A DNA stretch of 64,000 nucleotides from Alkalihalobacterium sp048323755. Its GTDB lineage: Bacteria; Bacillota; Bacilli; Bacillales; Bacillaceae_F. Below the pieces are notes generated by a model. It was given only the letters and a program-made list of their open reading frames with translations, made no database searches and was not told where the DNA came from. Below are positions 52,389-60,455 of this stretch, piece by piece. Both the position numbers and the translations under genes were made by a program. The stretch covers positions 62,001-126,000 of the forward strand of contig NZ_JBLWFS010000003.1 in assembly GCF_048323755.1 (NCBI RefSeq), written 5' to 3'. Each line of letters starts with the position of its first letter. Within the stretch, counting starts at the first letter, position 1.

Positions 52389-52495
52389 GTCATACATTAC
52401 AAATGTTGTTTCGGCTAACAACAATCATTTCGGTCACACTAAAGATGTACAAGTTCATTCTTTAGTTAGAGACTGTACAAAAAGGGGGAGAAGAA

Positions 52496-53146
52496 ATGCG
52501 ACAATATGATAATTTAAGACGAGAGCTTGAGCAGCGGAAAGCAAGCATAGAAGAACGTATTAAAGAAGCCGATCGCTATGGGTTAGCAGTTACTTCAAGC
52601 TTTTCAACAGGAGAGTTGTCACAATATGATAATCACCCAGCTGATACTGCTACTGACTTATATGAACGCGAAAAGGACATTGCCATCTACGAAAAGTTGG
52701 AAAAAGAACTGGAAGATGTCGACTATGCGTTAAATAAAATGCAAAATGGTTCATATGGTGTCTGTGAAGTCACTGGACAGCAAATTCCTTATGATCGCTT
52801 GCAAGCAAACCCAACTGCACGAACTGTCGTTGAGCACTCAAAAGGTCTATTAGCTAATCATCGTCCAGTGGAAGAAGCCGTATTAGGAAACTTTGATGAA
52901 TATAACTTTGACAACCGTGATGATGAAACTGAATTTGACGCTGAAGATGCTTATCAATCTGTCGCTTCTTTTAACGAAAATAGTATGGTCTTTGAAGATT
53001 CTTCACTAGACCGTACCGGAGAGTTAATTGGGTATGTAGAAGAATTGGAAGCTTTTGCTTCAACTGATATTAATGGTTATCAAGGAGATGACTCAGTCGA
53101 TTTCCAACGAAATATCCATTACGATCAATATTTAAACGAAAAATAA
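52496..53146 (+). CDS. ylyA: YteA/YlyA-type DksA/TraR-like protein
   Basis: The 216-residue protein starts at ATG after AAAGGGGGAGAAGAA. A helical N-terminus (LRRELEQRKASIEERIKEADRYG) with the family stretch GELSQYDNHPADTATDLYEREKD leads to the DksA-like finger (NGSYGVCEVTGQQIPYDRLQANPTA). Only one Cys remains at the zinc site, so it likely does not bind zinc. The C-terminal half is acidic. B. subtilis YlyA is a forespore RNA-polymerase-associated factor. A stem-loop follows the stop. Confidence 0.87.
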   Translation: MRQYDNLRRELEQRKASIEERIKEADRYGLAVTSSFSTGELSQYDNHPADTATDLYEREKDIAIYEKLEKELEDVDYALNKMQNGSYGVCEVTGQQIPYDRLQANPTARTVVEHSKGLLANHRPVEEAVLGNFDEYNFDNRDDETEFDAEDAYQSVASFNENSMVFEDSSLDRTGELIGYVEELEAFASTDINGYQGDDSVDFQRNIHYDQYLNEK

Positions 53147-53159
53147 AAAGATAAGAAGA

Positions 53160-53198
53160 TGACTCACGAGCGTCAGAGCGACTGACACTTGTGAGTCA
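53160..53198 (+). terminator. Stem-loop after ylyA
   Basis: TGACTCAC pairs with GTGAGTCA and inside GTCAG pairs with CTGAC. There is no T run, so terminator function is uncertain. Confidence 0.4.
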
Positions 53199-53317
53199 GC
53201 TAAACCATTTGTGGTTAAACTAGTAGAAGCATAGGGTAAAAAATAAGTAAAAAAAGACACTTTCATCATTTTATGCTAAAATGCTTACGTATGCATAATG
53301 AGATGGAGGAAATGACT

Positions 53318-53788
53318 TTGATTTGGTTATATTATATTATTGCATTAATCATTATTTTGTTTGATCAATGGACAAAATGGATTGTCGTACATTCGATGGA
53401 ATTAGGTGAACGTATTCCATTAATCGAGAACGTCCTTTATTTTACTTCTCATCGTAATCAAGGAGCGGCTTTTGGTATTCTACAAGGACAGATGTGGTTT
53501 TTCTATATCGTTACAGTTTTCGTTGTAGGATTTATCGTATATTACATTCAAAAGGAAGCCAAAAAAAGTGTTCTACTTGGAGTGTCTTTAGGTTTAATTT
53601 TAGGTGGAGCTATTGGAAACTTTATCGACCGAGTTTTCAGAGGTGAGGTTGTAGATTTTATTGATACTTTTATCTTTACATACAATTTCCCTATTTTTAA
53701 TGTGGCTGATTCTGCTCTTTGTGTTGGGGTAGCTTTGATCTTCATTAAAATTATTAACGACGAAAGAATAGCAAAGGGGAAGAAATAA
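53318..53788 (+). CDS. lspA: Signal peptidase II (prolipoprotein)
   Basis: TTG 53318 lies 8 nt after GGAGG; the nearer ATG 53312 is only 2 nt from it. The 156-residue protein has four transmembrane helices. Catalytic Asp residues are in GGAIGNFIDRVFRGEVVDFID and FPIFNVADSALCVG. LspA removes signal peptides from lipoproteins after diacylglyceryl transfer. Its TAA overlaps the next ATG by one base. Confidence 0.95.
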   Translation: MIWLYYIIALIIILFDQWTKWIVVHSMELGERIPLIENVLYFTSHRNQGAAFGILQGQMWFFYIVTVFVVGFIVYYIQKEAKKSVLLGVSLGLILGGAIGNFIDRVFRGEVVDFIDTFIFTYNFPIFNVADSALCVGVALIFIKIINDERIAKGKK

Positions 53789-54693
53789 TGGAGCAATATG
53801 AATTTAAGATTAACGAAGAACAAGTAAGCGAACGAATTGATAAATTAATGACGACCTTTAATCCAGAATGGTCTAGAACCCAAGTTCAGCAATGGATTAA
53901 AGACGGAAATGTTACCGTTAATGGTGATACTGTTAAAACAAATTACAAAGTGCAATTAAACGATACATTAGAGTTAGAAATCCCAGAACCTGAACTACTT
54001 GAAGTTGAGCCAGAACCAATCGATTTAGATATTGTGTATGAGGATGAGGATGTCATAGTCGTTAATAAACCACGTGGAATGGTCGTTCATCCTGCACCTG
54101 GCCATTATACAGGAACACTAGTTAATGGATTAATGTATCACTGTAAAGATTTATCAGGAATTAATGGTGTGATCCGACCAGGAATCGTACACCGAATTGA
54201 TAAAGACACGTCCGGTTTATTGATGGTGGCAAAAAATGATGTAGCCCATGAATCATTAGTAGAACAACTTAAAGCTAAGACGACGAAGCGAATATATAAA
54301 GCAATTGCTCACGGCGTTATCGCCCATGATGTTGGTACAATTGAAGCGCCCATTGGTAGAGATAAGAAGGACCGGCAAAGCATGACAGTTACAGAAGATG
54401 GTCGTGATGCGGTTACTCATTTTACAGTACTTGAAAGATTTGAAAACTTTACGTATGTTCAGTGTGAACTTGAAACAGGCAGAACACATCAAATTCGTGT
54501 TCATATGAAATATATTGATTTTCCATTAGCTGGAGACCCTAAATATGGACCAAAAAAGACTCTTGATATCGACGGACAAGCCTTACATGCATCTGTTTTA
54601 GGATTTGTACATCCACGTACGAAAGAAGAGCTTGTATTTGAAGCACCTCTCCCACAGGAGATGGTTAAATTATTAGAAGAGTTAAGAAGATAA
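53788..54693 (+). CDS. ylyB: RluD-family pseudouridine synthase (YlyB)
   Basis: The 301-residue protein starts at ATG overlapping lspA (TAATG). An N-terminal S4 domain (ISERIDKLMTTFNPEWSRTQVQQWIKDGNVTVNG pattern) precedes the catalytic domain with VVNKPRGMVVHPAPGH, HRIDKDTSGLLMVAKN (catalytic Asp) and LETGRTHQIRVH. RluA/RluD enzymes modify U residues in 23S rRNA; the exact site is not shown by sequence. A terminator follows. Confidence 0.93.
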   Translation: MEQYEFKINEEQVSERIDKLMTTFNPEWSRTQVQQWIKDGNVTVNGDTVKTNYKVQLNDTLELEIPEPELLEVEPEPIDLDIVYEDEDVIVVNKPRGMVVHPAPGHYTGTLVNGLMYHCKDLSGINGVIRPGIVHRIDKDTSGLLMVAKNDVAHESLVEQLKAKTTKRIYKAIAHGVIAHDVGTIEAPIGRDKKDRQSMTVTEDGRDAVTHFTVLERFENFTYVQCELETGRTHQIRVHMKYIDFPLAGDPKYGPKKTLDIDGQALHASVLGFVHPRTKEELVFEAPLPQEMVKLLEELRR

Positions 54694-54721
54694 ATAGTTA
54701 GAAGTATCTAACTATTTTCAA
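54691..54721 (+). terminator. Terminator after ylyB
   Basis: AAATAGTTAGA pairs with TCTAACTATTT. A short T stretch ends it. Confidence 0.65.
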
Positions 54722-54735
54722 ATGATAAAAACCGA

Positions 54736-54764
54736 TTGACTTTATTGTCGAAAAGTGGAATAAT
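54736..54764 (+). promoter_or_regulatory. SigA promoter of the pyr operon, with a Spo0A-box-like core
   Basis: TTGACT (54736-54741), 17 bp, AATAAT (54759-54764). TTGTCGAA at 54744-54751, between the two hexamers, equals the 0A-box core. Confidence 0.6.
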
Positions 54765-54789
54765 AACGTTAACAACAATATAGATCCTT

Positions 54790-54904
54790 TAACTACAGTC
54801 CCGTGAGGCTGAGAAGGAAGCGGATTAAGGTAATAATGGGTGGAGTATGCCCTTTTACTGAACGTTCACTAAACCTCTCATCATAACGGTGAGAGGTTTT
54901 TTGT
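54790..54904 (+). promoter_or_regulatory. PyrR attenuator 1 (pyrR leader)
   Basis: The PyrR-binding loop AGTCCCGTGAGGCT is at 54797-54810. The terminator AACCTCTCA/TGAGAGGTT (54872-54898) ends in a T run. UMP/UTP-bound PyrR should stabilise the anti-antiterminator and cause termination. Confidence 0.9.
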
Positions 54905-54956
54905 ATAACCACCGCTTTCACGTTAGGACATACTATTCAGGTGGAGGTGTTGAAGT

Positions 54957-55505
54957 ATGGCGAGAGTAATTTTAGACGAACAAGCAATACGACGTGCAAC
55001 AACTAGGATTGCACATGAAATAATTGAACGTAATAAAGGAATTGATAACTGTATTTTAGTTGGAATTAAAACTCGCGGTATTTATGTTGCCAAAAGGTTA
55101 GCAGAGCGAATTGAACAAATTGAGGGTGAAAAAATTCCAGTTGGTGAAGTCGATATCACTCTTTATAGGGATGATTTGACTGTTAAAACAGAAGATCAAG
55201 ATCCACTTTTAAAAGGGTCTCACGTGCCATCCGATATCACTGATCGAAAAGTGATCTTAATTGATGATGTTCTTTACACAGGGCGAACAGTTCGAGCAGC
55301 TCTAGATGCATTAATGGATTTAGGAAGACCATCACAAATCCAACTAGCTGTATTAATTGATAGAGGCCATCGTGAACTGCCAATTCGTCCAGATTATGTT
55401 GGTAAAAATGTACCAACATCGAAAAGTGAAATCATTACGGCAAAATTAAAAGAAGTCGATCAAATCGATGAAGTGAGCATCATTCAAAATGAAGAAATTA
55501 AATAA
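54957..55505 (+). CDS. pyrR: Bifunctional pyr operon regulator / uracil phosphoribosyltransferase PyrR
   Basis: The 182-residue protein starts at ATG after GGTGGAGGTGTTGAAGT. The PRPP motif is VILIDDVLYTGRTVRAALD, and VGIKTRGIYVAKRLAERIE is the N-terminal PRT signature. Basic residues in the N-terminal half bind RNA. PyrR binds the three leader/intercistronic loops in this operon and has weak UPRT activity. It is the first gene of the operon. Confidence 0.97.
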   Translation: MARVILDEQAIRRATTRIAHEIIERNKGIDNCILVGIKTRGIYVAKRLAERIEQIEGEKIPVGEVDITLYRDDLTVKTEDQDPLLKGSHVPSDITDRKVILIDDVLYTGRTVRAALDALMDLGRPSQIQLAVLIDRGHRELPIRPDYVGKNVPTSKSEIITAKLKEVDQIDEVSIIQNEEIK

Positions 55506-55511
55506 TATCTC

Positions 55512-55621
55512 TTTAATTCAGTCCAGTGAGGCTGACAAGAGACAATTAGCACCTACTAGGACTATGTTCTTTTAGAGTGTAAACTTGCCTCTCGTCAACA
55601 AATGGACTAGAGGTTTTTTTA
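55512..55621 (+). promoter_or_regulatory. PyrR attenuator 2 (pyrR-pyrP gap)
   Basis: The binding loop AGTCCAGTGAGGCT is at 55520-55533. The terminator CCTCT-C-GTC/GAC-T-AGAGG ends in seven T residues. Confidence 0.9.
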
Positions 55622-55682
55622 ATAAGATCCATCATTTCAACAAAGCTTACTAACAAGAGAAACATTAAGGGAGGAAAATAAA

Positions 55683-56981
55683 ATGTCACAACAAAAAGAA
55701 ATTGGTATAAATGAAGTACCTAGAATTGATAAGTGGTTAACATTTAGTATTCAGCACTTATTTGCCATGTTTGGTGCAACAATCTTAGTTCCATATTTAG
55801 TTGACTTGAGTCCAGCAGTTGCACTATTTTCAAGTGGATTAGGTACTCTAGCGTACTTGTTAATAACGCGAGGACAAGTTCCAGCTTACTTAGGTTCATC
55901 CTTTGCATTTATCGCACCGATTATAGCAGCCACGACGATCGGTGGTCCAGAAGGTGCAATGATCGGAAGTTTTCTAGCAGGTATCATTTACGGGATAGTA
56001 GCACTACTAATTAAAGCGAGTGGTGTAAGCTGGCTATTAAAAATCTTACCACCCATCGTAGTTGGCCCAGTTATTATGGTTATCGGTCTAGGTTTAGCTG
56101 GAGTGGCAATTAATATGGCCATGTATGTTCCAGGTACATCGGAATATAGTGTCACCCTATTTTCAGTTGCGATTGTGACTTTAGGGATTACCATTTTATC
56201 AGCGTTCTTCCTAAAAGGGTTCTTCGGTCTTATTCCTTTCCTATTTGGGATTATCGGTGGATATGTTTATGCATACTTCATGGGGGTTATAGATTTAACA
56301 CCTATAAGTGAAGCACCTATTTTTGCTGTACCAGATTTCATCATACCGTTTGTTACTTATACACCGAGCTTCAACTGGCAAATTGCAGCAATTATGGTGC
56401 CTATTGCAGTCGTAACGATCTCAGAACATATTGGAGATCAAATGGTTCTAAGTAAAGTAGTAGGAAAGAATTTCATTAAAAAGCCAGGTTTACACCGTTC
56501 ACTCTTAGGAGATGGGGTTGCAACAATGATCGCATCTGTCCTTGGGGGGCCTCCAAATACAACGTATGGAGAAAACATTGGTGTACTTGCGATTACTCGA
56601 GTATTTAGTGTATTCGTTATCGGGGGAGCAGCTGTACTCGCTATGACACTTGCTTTCTTTGGGAAATTCGCAGCACTAATTCAAACGATCCCAACTGCGG
56701 TTATGGGTGGGGTATCTATCCTACTCTTTGGGGTTATCGCTTCATCAGGTTTACGTATGTTAATTGAAAATGGTATCAATATGGGATTAAAGCGTAACTT
56801 AATCATTTCTTCAACTATACTTGTTATCGGTATTGGTGGAGCATTCATCCAAGTTTCAGATGAAATCCAAATTGCAGGTATGGCGCTGGCAACAATTATC
56901 GGGATTGTCTTACACTTAATTCTTCCAGATAAAGAAGTAAGTTATGGCACAAAATCAATGTTTGAAGACGATAATAATTAA
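55683..56981 (+). CDS. pyrP: Uracil permease
   Basis: The 432-residue protein starts at ATG after GGGAGGAAAATAAA. It has about 14 membrane segments of the NCS2/UraA fold, with QHLFAMFGATILVPYL at the start, the substrate-site helix TISEHIGDQMVLSKVVG (Glu), and GGPPNTTYGENIGVLAITRV (Glu). It takes up uracil with protons. It is flanked by attenuators 2 and 3, so its expression follows pyrimidine supply. Confidence 0.97.
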   Translation: MSQQKEIGINEVPRIDKWLTFSIQHLFAMFGATILVPYLVDLSPAVALFSSGLGTLAYLLITRGQVPAYLGSSFAFIAPIIAATTIGGPEGAMIGSFLAGIIYGIVALLIKASGVSWLLKILPPIVVGPVIMVIGLGLAGVAINMAMYVPGTSEYSVTLFSVAIVTLGITILSAFFLKGFFGLIPFLFGIIGGYVYAYFMGVIDLTPISEAPIFAVPDFIIPFVTYTPSFNWQIAAIMVPIAVVTISEHIGDQMVLSKVVGKNFIKKPGLHRSLLGDGVATMIASVLGGPPNTTYGENIGVLAITRVFSVFVIGGAAVLAMTLAFFGKFAALIQTIPTAVMGGVSILLFGVIASSGLRMLIENGINMGLKRNLIISSTILVIGIGGAFIQVSDEIQIAGMALATIIGIVLHLILPDKEVSYGTKSMFEDDNN

Positions 56982-57000
56982 ATCATATAATCATCCTTTA

Positions 57001-57138
57001 ATAGGGGTCCAGAGAGGCCTTGAAGGGTTAGATATCATAGGCAGTTATTTTGCTGCCTCTCTTCGAAGGGGATGACTCAGAAACTAGGTGTAAACATCAA
57101 TTAGATGTGAAACATAAATGAGCCATCCTCTTTTCTTA
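57001..57138 (+). promoter_or_regulatory. PyrR attenuator 3 (pyrP-pyrB gap)
   Basis: The binding loop GGTCCAGAGAGGCC is at 57006-57019. The terminator GGATGACTCA/TGAGCCATCC (57070-57079, 57119-57128) has a long A-rich loop and then TCTTTTCTT, weaker than the first two. Confidence 0.88.
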
Positions 57139-57176
57139 TAATAAATGAAGCGAATATTAAGGAGAGGACGATGATT

Positions 57177-58067
57177 ATGCACGTATTAACGATGCCCTTA
57201 CTCGAGACGAATGAAATTCATCAAATCTTACATGATGCTCAAGCTTTCCTGAATGGTGACCGTTGGATGCCAAATCGAGAGACATTTGTAGCCAATCTTT
57301 TCTTTGAACCGAGTACGCGAACAAAATTTAGCTTTGAAGTAGCAGAAAAGAAATTAGGCCTTCAAGTTTTAAATTTCGAAGCTCAAACGTCGAGTGTAAC
57401 AAAAGGGGAAACATTGTACGACACGGTCAAAACGTTAGAGGCGATTGGCACCAATATTGTGGTTATCCGTCATCAACAAGATCATTATTTTGATGACCTT
57501 GTAGGAAGAATTTCTATTCCGATCATTAATGGTGGGGACGGTTGTGGACATCATCCTACTCAATCTTTACTTGATTTATTAACCATTAAGCAGGAATTTG
57601 GAACATTTGAAGGATTAAAGATCGTAATCGTAGGAGACATAAGACACAGTCGAGTGGCTAGATCCAATGCAGAAGTACTTCATCGTCTTGGAGCTAGTGT
57701 ATGGTTTTCAGGTCCGCGCTCATGGATTGATGAAAGTATACCATATGGTAATTTCATTGATATAGATGATGCAGTTGAAATGGCTGATGTGATGATGATG
57801 CTACGCATACAACATGAACGTCATGCAGTGAAAATGGTAACAACTAAGAGTGATTATCACCATCAATATGGACTTACAATCGAGAGAGAACAACGAATGA
57901 AAAAAGACAGTATCATTATGCATCCGGCCCCAATTAATAGGGACGTTGAAATTGCGAGTGAGCTTGTTGAATGTCAACGGTCAAGAATATTTAAGCAAAT
58001 GACAAATGGTGTTGCTGTCCGAATGGCAGTGTTAAAACGTGCGATCGAAAAGGGAGGAATTAAATAA
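57177..58067 (+). CDS. pyrB: Aspartate carbamoyltransferase
   Basis: ATG 57177 (MHVLTMPLLETNEI) is better spaced from GGAGAGG than ATG 57171. The 296-residue protein has the carbamoyl-phosphate loop FFEPSTRTKFSFEVAEKKLG, HPTQSLLDLLTI and the aspartate-domain GDIRHSRVARSN. It makes carbamoyl-aspartate, the committed step. As in other bacilli there is no pyrI; control is by PyrR. pyrC begins at the next base after its stop. Confidence 0.96.
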   Translation: MHVLTMPLLETNEIHQILHDAQAFLNGDRWMPNRETFVANLFFEPSTRTKFSFEVAEKKLGLQVLNFEAQTSSVTKGETLYDTVKTLEAIGTNIVVIRHQQDHYFDDLVGRISIPIINGGDGCGHHPTQSLLDLLTIKQEFGTFEGLKIVIVGDIRHSRVARSNAEVLHRLGASVWFSGPRSWIDESIPYGNFIDIDDAVEMADVMMMLRIQHERHAVKMVTTKSDYHHQYGLTIEREQRMKKDSIIMHPAPINRDVEIASELVECQRSRIFKQMTNGVAVRMAVLKRAIEKGGIK

Positions 58068-59351
58068 ATGAAAACACTAATTAAAAACGGTAAACGACTA
58101 AGTGAAAATGGTGAACTTATTACTAGTGATATCCTAATAGAGGATAGTAAAATTGTAAGGATTGGAAACGAGTTAGAAGAACAAGTAGATGAGGTAATTA
58201 ATGTTAACGGAAACTTAGTAATTCCAGGAATGATTGATTTGCATGTCCACTTAAGAGAACCGGGTGGAGAACATAAAGAAACGATCGAAACTGGAACATT
58301 GGCTGCTGCAAAAGGTGGATTTACAACAGTTGCACCAATGCCAAATACGAGACCAGTTCCAGATACGAAAGAACAATTAGATTGGTTGCAAAATCGAATT
58401 AAAGAAACAGCACATGTTCGAGTACTGCCTTATGCATCAATTACTATTCGTGAATTAGGTCAAGAATTAACGAATTTCGAAGAACTTGCAGAAAGCGGAG
58501 CGTTTGCTTTTACAGATGATGGAGTTGGGGTACAAAGTGCAGACATGATGCTTCAAGCGATGAAAGCAGCTGCAAAAATTAAGAAAGCAATTGTTGCACA
58601 CTGTGAAGAAAATACACTCATCCATAAAGGCGCAGTTCATGAGGGAACATTTTCAGCAGAACATGGAATTAACGGTATACCATCAGTGTGTGAATCAGTA
58701 CATATCGCACGTGATGTGTTACTTGCGGAAGCTACAGATGCTCACTACCACGTCTGTCATATTAGTACGAAAGAATCCGTACGTGTTGTGCGTGATGCAA
58801 AAAGAGCAGGTATTAAAGTAACAGCTGAAGTAACACCACATCATTTATTACTTTGCGATGAAGATATTCCAGGGTTAGACTCAAATTATAAAATGAACCC
58901 GCCATTAAGAGGTAAAGAAGACCTTAAAGCTTTAATCGAAGGTTTACTAGATGGGACAATTGATTTCATCGCTACAGACCATGCACCTCATAGTGCAGAT
59001 GAAAAAGCATTAGGTATGGAAAAAGCACCATTTGGAATTGTCGGGTTAGAAACAGCATTTCCATTGTTATATACAAACATGGTAGAAAAAGGAACGATTA
59101 CATTAAAGCAATTAGTCGATTGGTTTACAATGAAACCAGCAGAAACGTTTGGGTTACCATACGGAACTCTTTCTGAAGGTGTTGAGGCTGACATTACAGT
59201 CATTGATTTAAATTCAGAAGAGGCGATCAATCCTGAAACCTTTGTATCAAAAGGGAAAAATACACCATTTGCAAACTGGAATTGTAAAGGTTGGCCGACA
59301 CATACTTTCGTAGCTGGAAAGCTTGTATGGAAAAAGGGGGAGCAGCAATGA
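58068..59351 (+). CDS. pyrC: Dihydroorotase (class I)
   Basis: The 427-residue protein starts at ATG after AAAGGGAGGAATTAA. Amidohydrolase metal motifs are MIDLHVHLREPGGEHKET, the second-metal VAHCEEN, HVCHISTKESV, and FIATDHAPHS (catalytic Asp). It cyclises carbamoyl-aspartate to dihydroorotate. Its stop overlaps the carA ATG (ATGA), so the two are translationally coupled. Confidence 0.96.
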   Translation: MKTLIKNGKRLSENGELITSDILIEDSKIVRIGNELEEQVDEVINVNGNLVIPGMIDLHVHLREPGGEHKETIETGTLAAAKGGFTTVAPMPNTRPVPDTKEQLDWLQNRIKETAHVRVLPYASITIRELGQELTNFEELAESGAFAFTDDGVGVQSADMMLQAMKAAAKIKKAIVAHCEENTLIHKGAVHEGTFSAEHGINGIPSVCESVHIARDVLLAEATDAHYHVCHISTKESVRVVRDAKRAGIKVTAEVTPHHLLLCDEDIPGLDSNYKMNPPLRGKEDLKALIEGLLDGTIDFIATDHAPHSADEKALGMEKAPFGIVGLETAFPLLYTNMVEKGTITLKQLVDWFTMKPAETFGLPYGTLSEGVEADITVIDLNSEEAINPETFVSKGKNTPFANWNCKGWPTHTFVAGKLVWKKGEQQ

Positions 59352-60436
59352 AAAGACAATTAATTTTAGAAGATGGAACAGTATTTGTTGGAAGAGCATT
59401 CGGAAGTGAGAATGAAAAAGAAGGCGAAGTCGTTTTTAATACGGGGATGACAGGGTATCAAGAGATTTTATCAGATCCTTCGTATTGTGCTCAAATTGTA
59501 ACATTAACTTATCCGTTAGTAGGAAATTACGGGATAAATAGAGATGACTTTGAGTCAATTGAACCGGCTATCCACGGACTAATTGTTAAAGAAGCGGCGA
59601 TCCATCCGAGCAACTGGAGATGCGAAGAGTCAATTGATGATTTATTAAAAGCTAAAGGAATTCCAGGCTTAGAAGGAATTGATACAAGAAAATTAACTCG
59701 TCTTATTCGTAAGCATGGCACGTTAAGAGGTAAATTATGTAGCATGGAAGTTAATGTTGAGGAAGTTGTAAAACAACTTAATTCAATAGAAGAGCCAAAC
59801 GACCAAGTAAAACGAGTTTCAACTAAAGATCCATATCACTGTCCAGGAAGAGGACATCGTGTTGTCTTAGTTGATTACGGTGCAAAACACGGTATCATTC
59901 AAAACTTAATTCAACGAGATTGTGATGTAATTGTTGTACCGTATAATACAACGGCTGATGAAATTCTTCGTTTATATCCAGATGGTATTATGCTATCCAA
60001 TGGCCCAGGAAATCCAGTAGATGTTCCAGAAGCAATTGAAATGATCCAAAATTTATTAGGAAAAGTACCGATCTTTGGAATTTGCCTAGGGCATCAATTA
60101 CTCGCATTAGCATGTGGAGCAAAATCAGCTAAATTAACGTTTGGACATCGAGGATCAAACCACCCAGTTAAAGAATTAGAAACTGGGAAAATTGATATCA
60201 CTTCGCAAAATCATGGATATACCATCGAAGAAGATTCACTTGAAGATACTCGTTTAATCATTACACATAAAGCAGTCAATGACGGAACAGTTGAAGGTGT
60301 TGCTCACTTAGATTACCCTGCATTTAGTGTTCAATATCACCCAGAAGCATCACCTGGACCAGAAGACTCAAATCATTTGTTTACTAAGTTTATTAAGTTA
60401 ATTGAAGAATATAAACAAAGCCGAGTGCGCGTTTAA
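59348..60436 (+). CDS. carA: Carbamoyl phosphate synthase small subunit (pyrimidine-specific)
   Basis: ATG 59348 (MKRQLILEDGTVFVGRAFG) overlaps the pyrC stop; the longer frame lies in pyrC. The 362-residue protein has the CPSase N-terminal domain (GEVVFNTGMTGYQEILSDPSY) and a class I glutaminase with IFGICLGHQLLALACG (Cys), QYHPEASPGPEDSNHL (His, Glu). It is the pyrAA gene. It gives ammonia to CarB. Confidence 0.96.
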   Translation: MKRQLILEDGTVFVGRAFGSENEKEGEVVFNTGMTGYQEILSDPSYCAQIVTLTYPLVGNYGINRDDFESIEPAIHGLIVKEAAIHPSNWRCEESIDDLLKAKGIPGLEGIDTRKLTRLIRKHGTLRGKLCSMEVNVEEVVKQLNSIEEPNDQVKRVSTKDPYHCPGRGHRVVLVDYGAKHGIIQNLIQRDCDVIVVPYNTTADEILRLYPDGIMLSNGPGNPVDVPEAIEMIQNLLGKVPIFGICLGHQLLALACGAKSAKLTFGHRGSNHPVKELETGKIDITSQNHGYTIEEDSLEDTRLIITHKAVNDGTVEGVAHLDYPAFSVQYHPEASPGPEDSNHLFTKFIKLIEEYKQSRVRV

Positions 60437-60455
60437 CAAATAAGGGGGAGACAAC

